The notes: a model not told the origin generated them from the letters alone. A stretch of 64,000 bases of DNA from Bacillota bacterium (GCA_023421735.1 JAEZSP010000009.1:22606-86605), one strand, 5' to 3'. Positions 53,278 through 62,327 are shown, numbered from the stretch's first letter. Numbers and translations: made by a program.

Positions 53278-54123
53278 ATGTTGAAGAAATGGAAAATCGC
53301 GGTGCTCATCAGTCTTGCACTCGTCATCGGTTTGGTTGCGACGGGTTGCTCAAAGGATAAAGACGCCGCTTCGGATGCCAAGGGAACCGTGATTCAGGTG
53401 GCGCTCGACGCCAATGTCGCACCGTACTGTTATTACGACGACGACGGGAATATCACGGGCTACGATTATGAGACGCTCCTCATGCTCGACGACATGCTCG
53501 ATGATTACACATTCGAATATCAAATGGTCGATTACGACGCGGCTGCCATCGGATTGCAGGCCGGACAATTTGACCTCGAGGCGGGCAGCAAGTACAAGAC
53601 CACGGCGCGCGCCGAAAAATTCCTCATCACGGATTCGAACTATTACGCGGCCGTCACCCTCGCGGTGGCAAAGGACAGCGGCATCACATCCATCAAGGAT
53701 ATGAACGGCAAAACGCTCGTCCCCGTGCCGGAAGCGGATGGCCTTCGTCAGGTCTACCTCGATTACATGGCGGCAAACCCCGATGCGGACATCATCCAGG
53801 AGACCGGTTCCTCGCTCATCAGCGTTGCAGACGGCCTCGCCTACGTGGCCTCGGGGCGCTACGACGCCATGATCGATCCGCCTGACATGTTTAACGACGT
53901 GCTCACGCAGGACGCGGATCTTGCCTCCAAAATCACGGTCATTGAAGACCCCTTCACCGTCGTGGGCGGACACTTCCTGCTCAACGAAAAGCACGACGAC
54001 CTGCTCAAACAGATCAACGAAGCCCTTTCCGAGCTGAAGGAAAACGGCAAATTGGGCGAACTGAGCACAAAGTGGTTTGGCGAGGATCTCATCGCGAAGT
54101 ACAGCGACATCGCGAACGACTGA
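53278..54123 (+). CDS. amino acid ABC transporter substrate-binding lipoprotein
   Basis: 281-residue family 3 binding protein. Lipoprotein signal peptide ends VATGC with the lipid-anchored Cys at residue 24, followed by an acidic linker and the IQVALDANVAPYCYYDDDGNITGYDYE start of the domain. The C-terminal part has FTVVGGHFLLNEKHDDLL and LSTKWFGEDLI. Substrate unknown; the SDR and FadR-type regulator hint at a hydroxy- or keto-containing amino acid. AGGAGG site. Confidence 0.94.
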   Translation: MLKKWKIAVLISLALVIGLVATGCSKDKDAASDAKGTVIQVALDANVAPYCYYDDDGNITGYDYETLLMLDDMLDDYTFEYQMVDYDAAAIGLQAGQFDLEAGSKYKTTARAEKFLITDSNYYAAVTLAVAKDSGITSIKDMNGKTLVPVPEADGLRQVYLDYMAANPDADIIQETGSSLISVADGLAYVASGRYDAMIDPPDMFNDVLTQDADLASKITVIEDPFTVVGGHFLLNEKHDDLLKQINEALSELKENGKLGELSTKWFGEDLIAKYSDIAND

Positions 54124-54133
54124 TCACCTGCGA

Positions 54134-54162
54134 TTGCCCCTGTGCCAAAAGCACAGGGGCAA
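54134..54162 (+). other. Stable intercistronic hairpin
   Basis: Perfect 12-bp stem TTGCCCCTGTGC (54134-54145) and GCACAGGGGCAA (54151-54162) with CAAAA loop and no T run. Placed right after the binding-protein gene, it may protect that mRNA portion from 3' decay so that binding protein exceeds the other subunits. Confidence 0.7.
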
Positions 54163-54185
54163 CCCTTGCTCATTGGGAGGAAATC

Positions 54186-54941
54186 ATGGAAACAAAAATC
54201 TTTGCCGGCAAGACCGCCGTCGTGACAGGCGGCAGCGATGGGATCGGCCTGGCAATTTCGAATGAGTTGGCATCGCACGGTTGCAACGTCGCCATTTATG
54301 CGCGGCGCATGCCGGAAGGAGAGGCCGCTGCGGCGCAAATCGCCGCGCGGCGCGAAACAAACGTCCGGTTTTATGCGTGCGACGTGTCCGTACAAGGCCA
54401 GGTGATCGCAGCCGTTTCGCAAACGGTGCGCGACTTTGGCGGGATCGACTTTCTAGTCAACAACGCGGGCATCTATCCCGCCCAATCGCTTCTCGACATG
54501 GACGCGGCTGCATTTGCGCGCGTGTTTGACGTCAATGTGAAGGGCATGATGCTCGTAACCCGCGCAGTGGCGAAACAGTCGATGTGCCCGCGCAAGTCCG
54601 GCAAGATCGTGTCCATCAGTTCCGCGGACGGATGGCTGCCTACCCCAGGAATTGCGGCCTATGCCGCCTCCAAGGCGGCGGTCAACAGCCTGGTCAAATC
54701 CTTCGCGATCGAGCTGCGGGACGCGGGTATTACTTCAAACGGAATTGCCCCTGGATGGGTGGCAACGGAACCCGTGCTGCGCGCCGGCAGGTGGAAAGCG
54801 CAGATGGAAAACGTGCTCAACGGGCGGATGGCCGACGTGCATGAGGTCGCCGCGCTCGTTTCGTTTCTCCTGGAGCCGCGCGCCGACTATCTCAACGGAG
54901 AAATCATCAATCTGAGCGGCGGGCTCATTTTAAACGCCTGA
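54186..54941 (+). CDS. short-chain dehydrogenase/reductase
   Basis: 251-residue classical SDR: cofactor motif TGGSDGIG (14-21), NNAG (92-95), catalytic Ser145 or 146, Tyr159 and Lys163 (YAASK). After the first beta strand, basic residues (RR at 40-41) suggest NADP. Substrate unknown. Its position inside an amino-acid ABC operon suggests it acts on the imported compound or its derivative. Site is GGGAGG. Confidence 0.92.
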   Translation: METKIFAGKTAVVTGGSDGIGLAISNELASHGCNVAIYARRMPEGEAAAAQIAARRETNVRFYACDVSVQGQVIAAVSQTVRDFGGIDFLVNNAGIYPAQSLLDMDAAAFARVFDVNVKGMMLVTRAVAKQSMCPRKSGKIVSISSADGWLPTPGIAAYAASKAAVNSLVKSFAIELRDAGITSNGIAPGWVATEPVLRAGRWKAQMENVLNGRMADVHEVAALVSFLLEPRADYLNGEIINLSGGLILNA

Positions 54942-54981
54942 CCGCACATGCAATCAGGAAACCAACCGGAAGGGGAAATCA

Positions 54982-55581
54982 ATGGATCAGTTCTACGTCA
55001 CCGTCAGCCGCCAGTTTGGCAGCCAGGGCAGGGACATCGCCATGAAACTTGCAAACCGATTGCACGTGGCTTTTTACGACAGGGAAATCGTCGAAGAGGC
55101 AGCACGACAGCTCAATCTATCGCTCTTTGAGGCGAGCGACGAGGAGGAACAGGACCGGGAAGCGTTTTTTCACATGCGTTATCCGCTGGGCCAAAACACG
55201 CTGGAATTGCGCGAGCGGCTTTACGAGGTGGAAAGCCAAATCGTCAAAAACCTCGCAAAAAAAGGTTCCTGCGTCATCGTGGGTCGGTGCTCCGACTATA
55301 TACTTCGAAACGAAAAGAACCGCATCAATTTTTTCCTGTATGCACCTTATGAGGCCCGGCTCAACAACTGCATTGAAGAATTGAACATGAAGCGCGCGGA
55401 TGCCGTTCGCATGATCCGGGCGGTCGATCGGGCGCGCAACACATATCACAAGCGTCATACGCGTTTTGAACTGCACGACATGGCATGCAATCACGTCATG
55501 ATCGACAGCTCTCTTTTGGGCGTGGACGACACGGCGGACATCATGGCCGAAATCGCAAAAAAGCGATTCGGCCTGGTCTGA
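54982..55581 (+). CDS. cytidylate kinase-like family protein
   Basis: 199-residue P-loop-type kinase of the cytidylate-kinase-like group. VTVSRQFGSQGRDIAMKLA replaces the standard Walker A, and YDREIVEEAA and IVGRCSDYILR follow, as in this family; a lid with RHTRF near the end. True cytidylate kinases are Cmk; this group's substrate is unknown. Placed between the SDR and the permeases, out of a nucleotide context, which is odd. Confidence 0.85.
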   Translation: MDQFYVTVSRQFGSQGRDIAMKLANRLHVAFYDREIVEEAARQLNLSLFEASDEEEQDREAFFHMRYPLGQNTLELRERLYEVESQIVKNLAKKGSCVIVGRCSDYILRNEKNRINFFLYAPYEARLNNCIEELNMKRADAVRMIRAVDRARNTYHKRHTRFELHDMACNHVMIDSSLLGVDDTADIMAEIAKKRFGLV

Positions 55582-55614
55582 CGCCGCACGGACAGACAAG
55601 GAGGTCAACCATAC

Positions 55615-56319
55615 ATGATTTCGATCAAGGCGTTTTTTGCGTCGATCCCAAAGCTCTTAACAATCCTGCCGCCCACCCTGCTGCTCTTTCTTGCCATCGT
55701 CGCGATGGGGATCCTGCTCGGGCTGGCATTGGCGGCCGTGCGCATAAAAGGGCATCGGATCGCAAATATACTTGCCTCCATGTTTGTCTCCTTTGAACGG
55801 AGCACACCGCTTTTGATCCAGATTCTCATCGTCTATTTCGGGCTGAGGACGATATTGATCAGTGGAATGGGGATTGCGGATGCCGTGCACTGGAACGCCA
55901 TGTATTTCGCGTTCATCGCCTATGGCCTGAACCTCGGCGCGTTTTTAAGCGAGACGTTCCGGTCGGCGTTTCTGTCCATCGACCGAGGGCAAATCGAGGC
56001 GGCGCAAAGCATTGGCATGACCGGATTCCAGGTGCTTCGCCGCGTGATCCTGCCGCAAGGCGCCCGCATCGCGCTGCCCAGCATGGCAAACATGCTGTTG
56101 GACGGCTTCAAGTCCATTTCGCTCGCCTTCTCAATCGGCGTGGTCGAGCTGATGGGCAGGGGAATGGGCATTGCAAACGCCGCGCGCGGCGTCGGTTCAA
56201 TCGGCATTTACGGCGCTGTCGCGCTGCTTTTCTGGGCAACGTGCTTTGTGATGGACAAAATACTCGTCGGCATCGAGCGCCGTCTCAGCAAGGACATCCG
56301 TGTTATGGGGACGAAATAA
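55615..56319 (+). CDS. amino acid ABC transporter permease
   Basis: 234-residue HisM/GlnP-type permease with about five helices, the N-terminal TLLLFLAIVAMGILLGLAL and the coupling loop EAAQSIGMTGFQVLRRVILPQ. GGAGG site. Paired with the next gene as a heterodimer. Confidence 0.94.
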   Translation: MISIKAFFASIPKLLTILPPTLLLFLAIVAMGILLGLALAAVRIKGHRIANILASMFVSFERSTPLLIQILIVYFGLRTILISGMGIADAVHWNAMYFAFIAYGLNLGAFLSETFRSAFLSIDRGQIEAAQSIGMTGFQVLRRVILPQGARIALPSMANMLLDGFKSISLAFSIGVVELMGRGMGIANAARGVGSIGIYGAVALLFWATCFVMDKILVGIERRLSKDIRVMGTK

Positions 56320-56336
56320 GAAAGGGGGAATGAAGG

Positions 56337-57086
56337 ATGTTTGATCTCAATTTTGCAATCAAAAGCATACCGCAGCTATTGGCCGCGGTGCCAATGACGC
56401 TGTTTCTCACGGCGATTGGCATCGTGTTCAGCACGATCTTCGGCCTCTTCATCGCCCTATGCCGCATTTACAAGGTACCCGTGCTCGGAAAACTAGGCTC
56501 TTTGTATCTTTTGATCATCCGCGGCATTCCGCTGATGGTGCAATTATACTTTGTGTTTGTGGCGTTGCCCATTTGGGCGCAGATGATCGCGGACCAGATG
56601 GGATTTGATACGATCATTTCGCCCTCTCCGGTGCTCATCGCTTCCCTCGCACTGACCTTCAACTACACCGCTTACATGTCGGAAGTCATTCGTTCCGCGC
56701 TGATGGCCGTCGATTTCGGACAAATGGAAGCCGCGCATTCCATTGGCATGACATCCACGCAGGCGATGATTCGCGTCATCATTCCGCAGGCGGTCGTCGT
56801 CGCGCTGCCGAATATCGGCAATACGTTTATCAGTCTTGTCAAGGACACTTCGCTCGCCTACATGGTGATGGTCATGGACATCATGGGGACCGCAAAGAAG
56901 GTGGCGGGTAGCGGCCTGAACTTCCTGGAAACATACGCAGTCGCAGCGTTGATCTATTGGGGATTAAACGTCATTCTGGAACGCATCTTTGCGCGATTGG
57001 AGAAAAAGGCAAACCACTTTAACGCGAAAACAGCGCCCGTCGCAAAGAACGACGACGCCGCTGCGCCGCAAGCCGCACAATCCTGA
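56337..57086 (+). CDS. amino acid ABC transporter permease
   Basis: 249-residue second permease, coupling loop EAAHSIGMTSTQAMIRVIIPQ, VKDTSLAYMVMVMDIMG in the C-terminal half and a charged Ala/Lys-rich tail. Starts 18 bases after the previous gene. Last gene of the operon; no terminator is obvious before the thiamin promoter at 57119. Confidence 0.94.
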   Translation: MFDLNFAIKSIPQLLAAVPMTLFLTAIGIVFSTIFGLFIALCRIYKVPVLGKLGSLYLLIIRGIPLMVQLYFVFVALPIWAQMIADQMGFDTIISPSPVLIASLALTFNYTAYMSEVIRSALMAVDFGQMEAAHSIGMTSTQAMIRVIIPQAVVVALPNIGNTFISLVKDTSLAYMVMVMDIMGTAKKVAGSGLNFLETYAVAALIYWGLNVILERIFARLEKKANHFNAKTAPVAKNDDAAAPQAAQS

Positions 57087-57118
57087 AAAACGGAAGGCAC
57101 AAACGCACAATTCCACGC

Positions 57119-57147
57119 TTGACATTTGCCCCCGGTGTGCATATAAT
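57119..57147 (+). promoter_or_regulatory. Promoter of the thi operon
   Basis: TTGACA (57119-57124), 17-base spacer, TATAAT (57142-57147): full consensus. Confidence 0.92.
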
Positions 57148-57156
57148 AAAACATGC

Positions 57157-57291
57157 ATACCGGGGAGCTTGTGTGGCAGGCTGAGAGGAAGTCGATAGAC
57201 TTCGACCCGCATTACCTGATTTGGATAATGCCAACGCAGGAAACATATGACGTTTTTTGCCGCAACGGTATGATGCCGTTGCGGCGTTTTT
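57157..57291 (+). promoter_or_regulatory. TPP riboswitch (THI element) with terminator
   Basis: Thiamin diphosphate aptamer with the conserved core CTGAGAGGAA (57181-57190) and ACCTGATTTGGATAATGCC (57214-57232), closed by GGGGAGC at the 5' side. Expected to turn off transcription when TPP is high. Expression platform is the terminator at 57259-57291. Confidence 0.96.
57259..57291 (+). terminator. Riboswitch terminator
   Basis: 10-bp stem GCCGCAACGG (57259-57268) and CCGTTGCGGC (57276-57285) with a 7-base loop, then GTTTTT. Confidence 0.9.
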
Positions 57292-57315
57292 GCGTAACAA
57301 AGGAGGTGCCCGCAC

Positions 57316-58071
57316 ATGAAAAAACTCTTGCCCGCCGGGGTATGCTTCGCGCTGGTCGCGCTATGGGAGGCATGTGTTCGCATCATGCATGTGCCGTCAT
57401 ATGTGCTCCCGACGCCTTCCAAGGTGCTCGTCGCGCTCTTTGCGGATCGCGCCACGCTGGCAGGACACGCATGGGTCACCGTTGGGGAGGCGGCATCCGG
57501 CATGTTGATCGCGCTTTTCTGCGCGCTGGTGTTAGGCATCCTGATGGATGCGTTCCCGGCCTTTCGCCAGAGCGTATATCCCATTTTGGTCGTCACCCAG
57601 ACCGTGCCGATGATCGTGCTTGCACCCATCCTCATCATCTATCTCGGCTTTGGACTCGCGCCGAAAATCCTAACGGTCGTGCTGATGTGCTTTTTCCCAG
57701 TCGTCGTCAGTTTCGCGGACGGCATGCGCGAGATGGACCCGGCGTATGCCCACCTCGCTCGATCCTATGGCGCGTCCAAAATCCAGACCTACGCGCTCGT
57801 GAAAATCCCCTATGCCCTTCCCGCGCTCGCATCCGGGCTGAAAGTCGCCGCGACCTACTCCATCAGCGGCGCTGTCGTCGGCGAATGGATCGGCGCGCAG
57901 GCGGGGTTGGGCTACTACCTCCTGCGCGTGAAGAACAGCTACGCGCTCGACAAGATGTTCGCCTGCGTGCTGTTGATCATCGTTTTATCCATCCTCATGA
58001 ACGGGGCTGTGTTGATAGCCAGCCGGCTCGCAATGCCCTATTTGAAAAGAAAGAAGGTTCAAACGCAATGA
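57316..58071 (+). CDS. thiX: thiamin-precursor ABC transporter permease (ThiX-like)
   Basis: 251-residue six-helix permease of the SsuC/TauC/ThiX type; coupling loop HLARSYGASKIQTYALVKIP. Under TPP control, so it likely imports a pyrimidine precursor such as formylaminopyrimidine. Overlaps the next gene by ATGA; AAGGAGG site. Confidence 0.9.
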   Translation: MKKLLPAGVCFALVALWEACVRIMHVPSYVLPTPSKVLVALFADRATLAGHAWVTVGEAASGMLIALFCALVLGILMDAFPAFRQSVYPILVVTQTVPMIVLAPILIIYLGFGLAPKILTVVLMCFFPVVVSFADGMREMDPAYAHLARSYGASKIQTYALVKIPYALPALASGLKVAATYSISGAVVGEWIGAQAGLGYYLLRVKNSYALDKMFACVLLIIVLSILMNGAVLIASRLAMPYLKRKKVQTQ

Positions 58072-59051
58072 AAAAGGCAATTTCCATCCTCGTCTCCCTT
58101 TGCGTGATTCTGTTTTCCGTCCCCGCCTTCGCACAGGAACAGACGGATCTGATCGTCATTCTCGACTATGTTGCCAACACCAACCACACCGGCATGTACG
58201 TAGCACTCGATCAGGGCTGGTACGCAGACGAAGGTCTCAATGTCTCCATCGTAGAGCCCACAGAGGGCGCGACCGCGACGTTGATCGCCGTCGGCAAGGG
58301 CCAGATTGGCATCAGCTATCAGGAGGACGTGACCGTCGCCCGCACCCTCGACGAGCCGCTTCCCATCCGCGCGATCGCAACCATCCTCCAGCATAACACC
58401 TCCGGCTTCGCAACGTATGCGGGCAAGGGCATCACCTCCCCCGCAGATTTCGAAGGCAAAACCTATGCGGGCTGGGGCGGCCCGGGCGAGGAAGCCGTTC
58501 TGCGCGCGATCATGGAAGGCGCAGGCGCCGATTTCAGCAAACTCAACATGGTCATCTCGGACGGCTCCGGCTTTACCGCGCTCAAGGACAAGGTGGACAT
58601 CATGTGGTTCTACGAGGCGTGGGACAACATCAAGTGCCAGATGAACGACTTCCCCATCGATTACATGCCGCTTCGGGACCTCGATCCCAGGCTCGATTAT
58701 TACACGCCGGTCATCATCACCAGCGAGGACATGATCGCAAACCATCCGGACGAGCTGCGTGCGTTTCTGCGCGCCACGTCCAAAGGCTATCAGTACGCGG
58801 TAGAGCATCCCGATGAGGCCGCGCAAATCCTCTCGAAATACGCGCCCGATACCTCTATTGAAATGCTCACCCTTTCACAGGAATACCTTGCGGACAAGTA
58901 CATTGCGGACGCACCGCGCTTTGGCGAAATGAAGAGCAGCGTGTGGGACGGCTACACGGATTTCTGCGTGGAGTATGGCGTGATCGGCAAATCCATCCCC
59001 GCCGACCAACTCTATACCAACGAATTCCTTCCCGATGCAGATGCCCAATAA
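58068..59051 (+). CDS. thiY: thiamin-precursor substrate-binding protein (ThiY-like)
   Basis: 327-residue NMT1/THI5-like binding protein. Signal peptide MKKAISILVSLCVILFSVPAFA is cleaved type I, without a lipobox. Domain core VILDYVANTNHTGMYVALDQG and YEEDVTVAR-like ISYQEDVTVAR fit pyrimidine-binding ThiY/RibY proteins; AWGGPGEEAV-like GWGGPGEEAVL follows. Coupled to the permease. Confidence 0.92.
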   Translation: MKKAISILVSLCVILFSVPAFAQEQTDLIVILDYVANTNHTGMYVALDQGWYADEGLNVSIVEPTEGATATLIAVGKGQIGISYQEDVTVARTLDEPLPIRAIATILQHNTSGFATYAGKGITSPADFEGKTYAGWGGPGEEAVLRAIMEGAGADFSKLNMVISDGSGFTALKDKVDIMWFYEAWDNIKCQMNDFPIDYMPLRDLDPRLDYYTPVIITSEDMIANHPDELRAFLRATSKGYQYAVEHPDEAAQILSKYAPDTSIEMLTLSQEYLADKYIADAPRFGEMKSSVWDGYTDFCVEYGVIGKSIPADQLYTNEFLPDADAQ

Positions 59052-59796
59052 TCGGGACAAAATCCAGATCCGGGGCCTGTGCTTTCAATATGAGCACAGG
59101 CCGCTTCTGGAAAACGTGTCCCTGCGCGTCGCCGACGGGGAGTTCGTCAGCCTCCTCGGGGCATCGGGCTGCGGAAAATCCACCGTTTTGAATCTCCTTG
59201 CGGGGATCCTCGCACCAGATCGGGGCGAAATGCTGGTAGATGGGCAACCCATCTCCGGCATGACCGGACACTTCGCGTACATGCCGCAAAACGATCTGCT
59301 GTTCCCGTGGAAGACCATCCTCGAAAACGTCTGTCTGTACGGGCGCATCCACGGCGGCATGCGGGAGGCGCGCCGCCAGGCGAGGGCGCTGTTCCCTGCG
59401 TTCGGCCTTGCGGGATACGAAAATGCCTACCCGAACGCGCTGTCCGGCGGCATGCGCCAGCGCGCGGCATTTTTGCGCACGGCGCTTTGCAGCGCGGAAA
59501 TCCTACTGCTTGATGAGCCGTTCGGCGCGCTGGATGTCATCTCGCGCGGCGATATGCAGGATTGGCTCAGCGCCATGAAGGCACAGCTCAACCGAACGGC
59601 ACTGCTCGTCACACACGACGTGGACGAGGCGATTTATCTGAGCGACCGCATCTATGTACTGGGTGGAACGCCCACACATGTTGTTTATGAGGTCGCCGTG
59701 CAGGAGAAAAACCGTACGCGCGATTGGCTTTACGAACAGGGCGAGCTGCGCAAAATCCTGCATGCCCGCATCCGGGGAGAGGAGACGGACAAATGA
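59035..59796 (+). CDS. thiZ: thiamin-precursor ABC transporter ATPase (ThiZ-like)
   Basis: 253-residue ATPase: Walker A GASGCGKST, Q-loop MPQNDLLFPW, signature LSGGMRQRAAFLRT, Walker B ILLLDEPFGALD, H-loop VTHDVDEAI. Overlaps thiY by 17 bases; a start at 59041 is possible. Overlaps the TatD gene by ATGA. Confidence 0.93.
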   Translation: MQMPNNRDKIQIRGLCFQYEHRPLLENVSLRVADGEFVSLLGASGCGKSTVLNLLAGILAPDRGEMLVDGQPISGMTGHFAYMPQNDLLFPWKTILENVCLYGRIHGGMREARRQARALFPAFGLAGYENAYPNALSGGMRQRAAFLRTALCSAEILLLDEPFGALDVISRGDMQDWLSAMKAQLNRTALLVTHDVDEAIYLSDRIYVLGGTPTHVVYEVAVQEKNRTRDWLYEQGELRKILHARIRGEETDK

Positions 59797-60524
59797 CCGA
59801 CGCGCACGCGCACATCGGCACGCAGGCGGAGCTTTCGGTTCGTCAAGCGCATCACATCCGCACCATCCTCTGCGGCACCGAGCCGGCATCCGCAGCGGCG
59901 GTTCTGCAAATTGCCTCACAAAATCCCCTTTTTACCCCTTGCTGTGCGCTCCACCCGTGGCAGGCTGCGGCGCACAATCCGGAAAGCATGCTGCCCTATT
60001 TGGAAAAGTGCCCCATCGTGGGCGAAACGGGCCTCGACAGCGTGTGGTGCGAAACGCCCCTTCATCAGCAGATGGACGCGCTTTTGTGGACGCTCGACTA
60101 TGCCGAGAAGGTCAAAAAGCCCGTCGTCCTCCACACAAAGGGGATGGAGCGCGAGATCGCACACATTTTGCGTCCTTATTCCATTCCGAAGGTCATACAT
60201 TGGTACTCCTGCGACGTGCCGCCAGACGATTATCTGGATCAAGATTGTTTTTTCACCATCGGGCCAGACGCAGAAAAAAATCCCGCTGTCAGGCGGGTAA
60301 TCGCGTCCGCGCCGCTTGACCGGCTGCTCGTGGAAACAGACGGCATGGAGGCGGTATCGTGGGCAATGGGCAGACATGTGCCCCCAGAAGGCCTGCCCGA
60401 CGCATTGCGCGCTTGCATGCGCGCCATCGCCGCGCAGCGGAGATTGACCCTAGGCGAGGTGGAGGCGCTCGCGGATCGCAATTTTGACGCACTCATCCAT
60501 CTTGCGCCCTCCGCATATGCGTAA
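59793..60524 (+). CDS. TatD family metal-dependent hydrolase
   Basis: 243-residue amidohydrolase-fold protein: metal motif D-A-H-A-H (Asp3, His5, His7), Glu in GETGLD, His in VLHTKGM and HWYSC, and Asp in LLVETDGME. TatD proteins are often DNases, but this one is in a TPP-riboswitch operon, coupled to thiZ. It may act on a thiamin breakdown product such as formylaminopyrimidine, as YlmB does elsewhere; this is inference. Last gene of the operon. Confidence 0.85.
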   Translation: MTDAHAHIGTQAELSVRQAHHIRTILCGTEPASAAAVLQIASQNPLFTPCCALHPWQAAAHNPESMLPYLEKCPIVGETGLDSVWCETPLHQQMDALLWTLDYAEKVKKPVVLHTKGMEREIAHILRPYSIPKVIHWYSCDVPPDDYLDQDCFFTIGPDAEKNPAVRRVIASAPLDRLLVETDGMEAVSWAMGRHVPPEGLPDALRACMRAIAAQRRLTLGEVEALADRNFDALIHLAPSAYA

Positions 60525-60608
60525 TTTACGCAATCCTGCGCAGCGCACCTTTTCATTTTACCTGTCTATGATACAATCACTCCGGATTCTGAAAGGCGGG
60601 TGCGGACA

Positions 60609-61319
60609 ATGAAAGTGACGGTCATCCATGGAAATGGGCGTCGGGGCAGCACGTGGCACGCGGCGGACGCGGTCATCCGCGCGCTTTCGCGCCGGACGCA
60701 GACGCAGGTTACGGAGTTCTTTCTCCCCAGGGATATGCCCAACTTCTGCGCAGGTTGCTTCACCTGTTTTTTGCGCGGCGAGGAAAAATGCCCGCATGCG
60801 GCAACCGTCCAGCCCATTGCGGGAGCAATCCTTGCGGCGGATCTCGTCATCCTCACCTCCCCTGTCTACGTCTACGACGTCACGGGACAGATGAAGACGC
60901 TGCTCGATCACCTCGGCTACCTCTGGATGCCGCATCGGCCGCAACCCGAAATGTTCAAAAAGATCGCCCTTACGGTGGTTACGACCGCAGGCGGCGGAAC
61001 GCGCCGTGCCGCGGGAACGTTGCGCAAAAGCCTCTCATTCTGGGGTGTGCGGCGCATCTATTCACTCGGCACCGCGGTTGCCGCAAACGGTTGGGAAAAC
61101 GTCGCAGTCAAACGCAAGGCAAAAATCGAGCGTAAGGCGGAAAAGGCCGCCAAACGCATCGCACGCGCCGTGGCGCGCGGGGATCGCCTCCCCTATCCGC
61201 CCCTGCGCAGGCTGCTGTTTGGGGTGATGGCCTCGATGCAGAAAAAGAACACCTGGGGTCCTCTCGACAATACCCATTGGAAGAAGAACGGCTGGCTCGA
61301 CGGCAAAAAGCCTTTTTAG
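60609..61319 (+). CDS. NADPH-dependent FMN reductase/flavodoxin family protein
   Basis: 236 residues: flavodoxin-like fold with VIHGNGRRGSTWHAADAV (FMN phosphate loop), a CxxC-rich motif CAGCFTC-LRGEEKC as in iron-sulfur flavoprotein-like reductases, and SPVYVYDVTGQMKTLLDHLGYLW. Reduces FMN or quinones or nitro compounds; substrate unknown. C-terminal basic tail. Start at ATG 60609 after GGCGGG. A weak promoter TACAAT (60572-60577) precedes it. Confidence 0.88.
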   Translation: MKVTVIHGNGRRGSTWHAADAVIRALSRRTQTQVTEFFLPRDMPNFCAGCFTCFLRGEEKCPHAATVQPIAGAILAADLVILTSPVYVYDVTGQMKTLLDHLGYLWMPHRPQPEMFKKIALTVVTTAGGGTRRAAGTLRKSLSFWGVRRIYSLGTAVAANGWENVAVKRKAKIERKAEKAAKRIARAVARGDRLPYPPLRRLLFGVMASMQKKNTWGPLDNTHWKKNGWLDGKKPF

Positions 61320-61322
61320 CCG
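61301..61322. terminator. Candidate bidirectional terminator
   Basis: CGGC-AAAAA and TTTTT-A-GCCG, one bulged base, loop GCC, between two convergent stop codons. Confidence 0.45.
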
Positions 61323-62327
61323 TTATTTGCGCTTCCTACGCGCCGGGCAGAGCGACCCGTTTTCAAACCACTTGCAAGGGCGGCATGTAAGGCAGGGCTT
61401 CGCGTCCCCGTCCGCTCGAGAATGCGTGACAAACGCCCCGTCCGCAAGGAAGGGCTTTCCATAGGCAACAAAGTCGCACAATCCGTCTTCAACAAGCGCG
61501 TTCCCCCGATTCAGCGTGGCAATTCCGCCGACGACAGTCACCGGGACGTCCACGTTTTTTTTCACCCGCGCGCCCGCATAAGTGATTTCACCATAGGGAA
61601 ATTCCGCCGGGCGAAAAGCGGGCCGGTCGGAGGGAATGCCGGATGAGACGTGCAAAAGATCGATCCCACGCGCGACGAGCGCGCGCGCCGTCTCCGCATC
61701 GCCTTCCAAGTCCCTTGTCCAACCCATCCGGTAGGAGACGATAAAGTCCGGCCCCGCAAATCCGCGAATGCCTTCGACGATCTCCGCCACGAGCCGCAGC
61801 CGTCCGTCCAAATCTCCTCCGTAGGCGTCCGTCCTCCGATTGGCGACGCTGGAAGCGAGCATGTTGAGGAAGTAACTGTGCGCCCCATGTAGCTCGACGC
61901 CGTCGCATCCCGCATCGGCACACCTGCGGGCCGCGCGCACAAAATCCGCGCCGATCACGCGCAGATCGTCCTCCGAAAAGTCCATGATAGAGCCGCCGTT
62001 TCCATACCCCGGGCCGGGATAGGAAAGCTGCGCAAAGAAGCGAATGTCTTTCTCATGACAGGCATCGGCCACGGCGCGCAGACCCGGTATGTGCGCGTCC
62101 GAAAATGCGCCCGCGCCTCCGTTCATTGCCGCCTTGTCGGAAACCGCAAGCGCCTGACTGATCATCAGACCCAGACCCTCCTGCGCGCGCACCGTATAGT
62201 GGCGGATGCCCGCCTCGCTCAGCGCGCCGTTCTCTTCCTGTGTGATCCCGAACGGCACCATCGGCGCCATGACGATGCGCGACTGAAATGTCACATTCCC
62301 CAGTTGGAATTTCTCCCATATCCTCAC
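61323..62327 (-). CDS. NADH:flavin oxidoreductase, Old Yellow Enzyme family
   Basis: 334-residue FMN TIM-barrel ene-reductase. FQSRIVMAPMV, FAQLSYPG (active-site region), CDGVELHGAHSYFLNML with His pair, and SSVANRRTDAYGG are typical. The C-terminal cysteines CLTCRPCKWFENGSLC resemble the cluster-binding segment of the larger dienoyl-CoA-reductase-type OYEs, but the NAD-binding domain is absent. Start set at GTG 62327, 7 bases after GGGAGG; an ATG 24 bases upstream is an alternative. Confidence 0.88.
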   Translation of the reverse strand: MRIWEKFQLGNVTFQSRIVMAPMVPFGITQEENGALSEAGIRHYTVRAQEGLGLMISQALAVSDKAAMNGGAGAFSDAHIPGLRAVADACHEKDIRFFAQLSYPGPGYGNGGSIMDFSEDDLRVIGADFVRAARRCADAGCDGVELHGAHSYFLNMLASSVANRRTDAYGGDLDGRLRLVAEIVEGIRGFAGPDFIVSYRMGWTRDLEGDAETARALVARGIDLLHVSSGIPSDRPAFRPAEFPYGEITYAGARVKKNVDVPVTVVGGIATLNRGNALVEDGLCDFVAYGKPFLADGAFVTHSRADGDAKPCLTCRPCKWFENGSLCPARRKRK

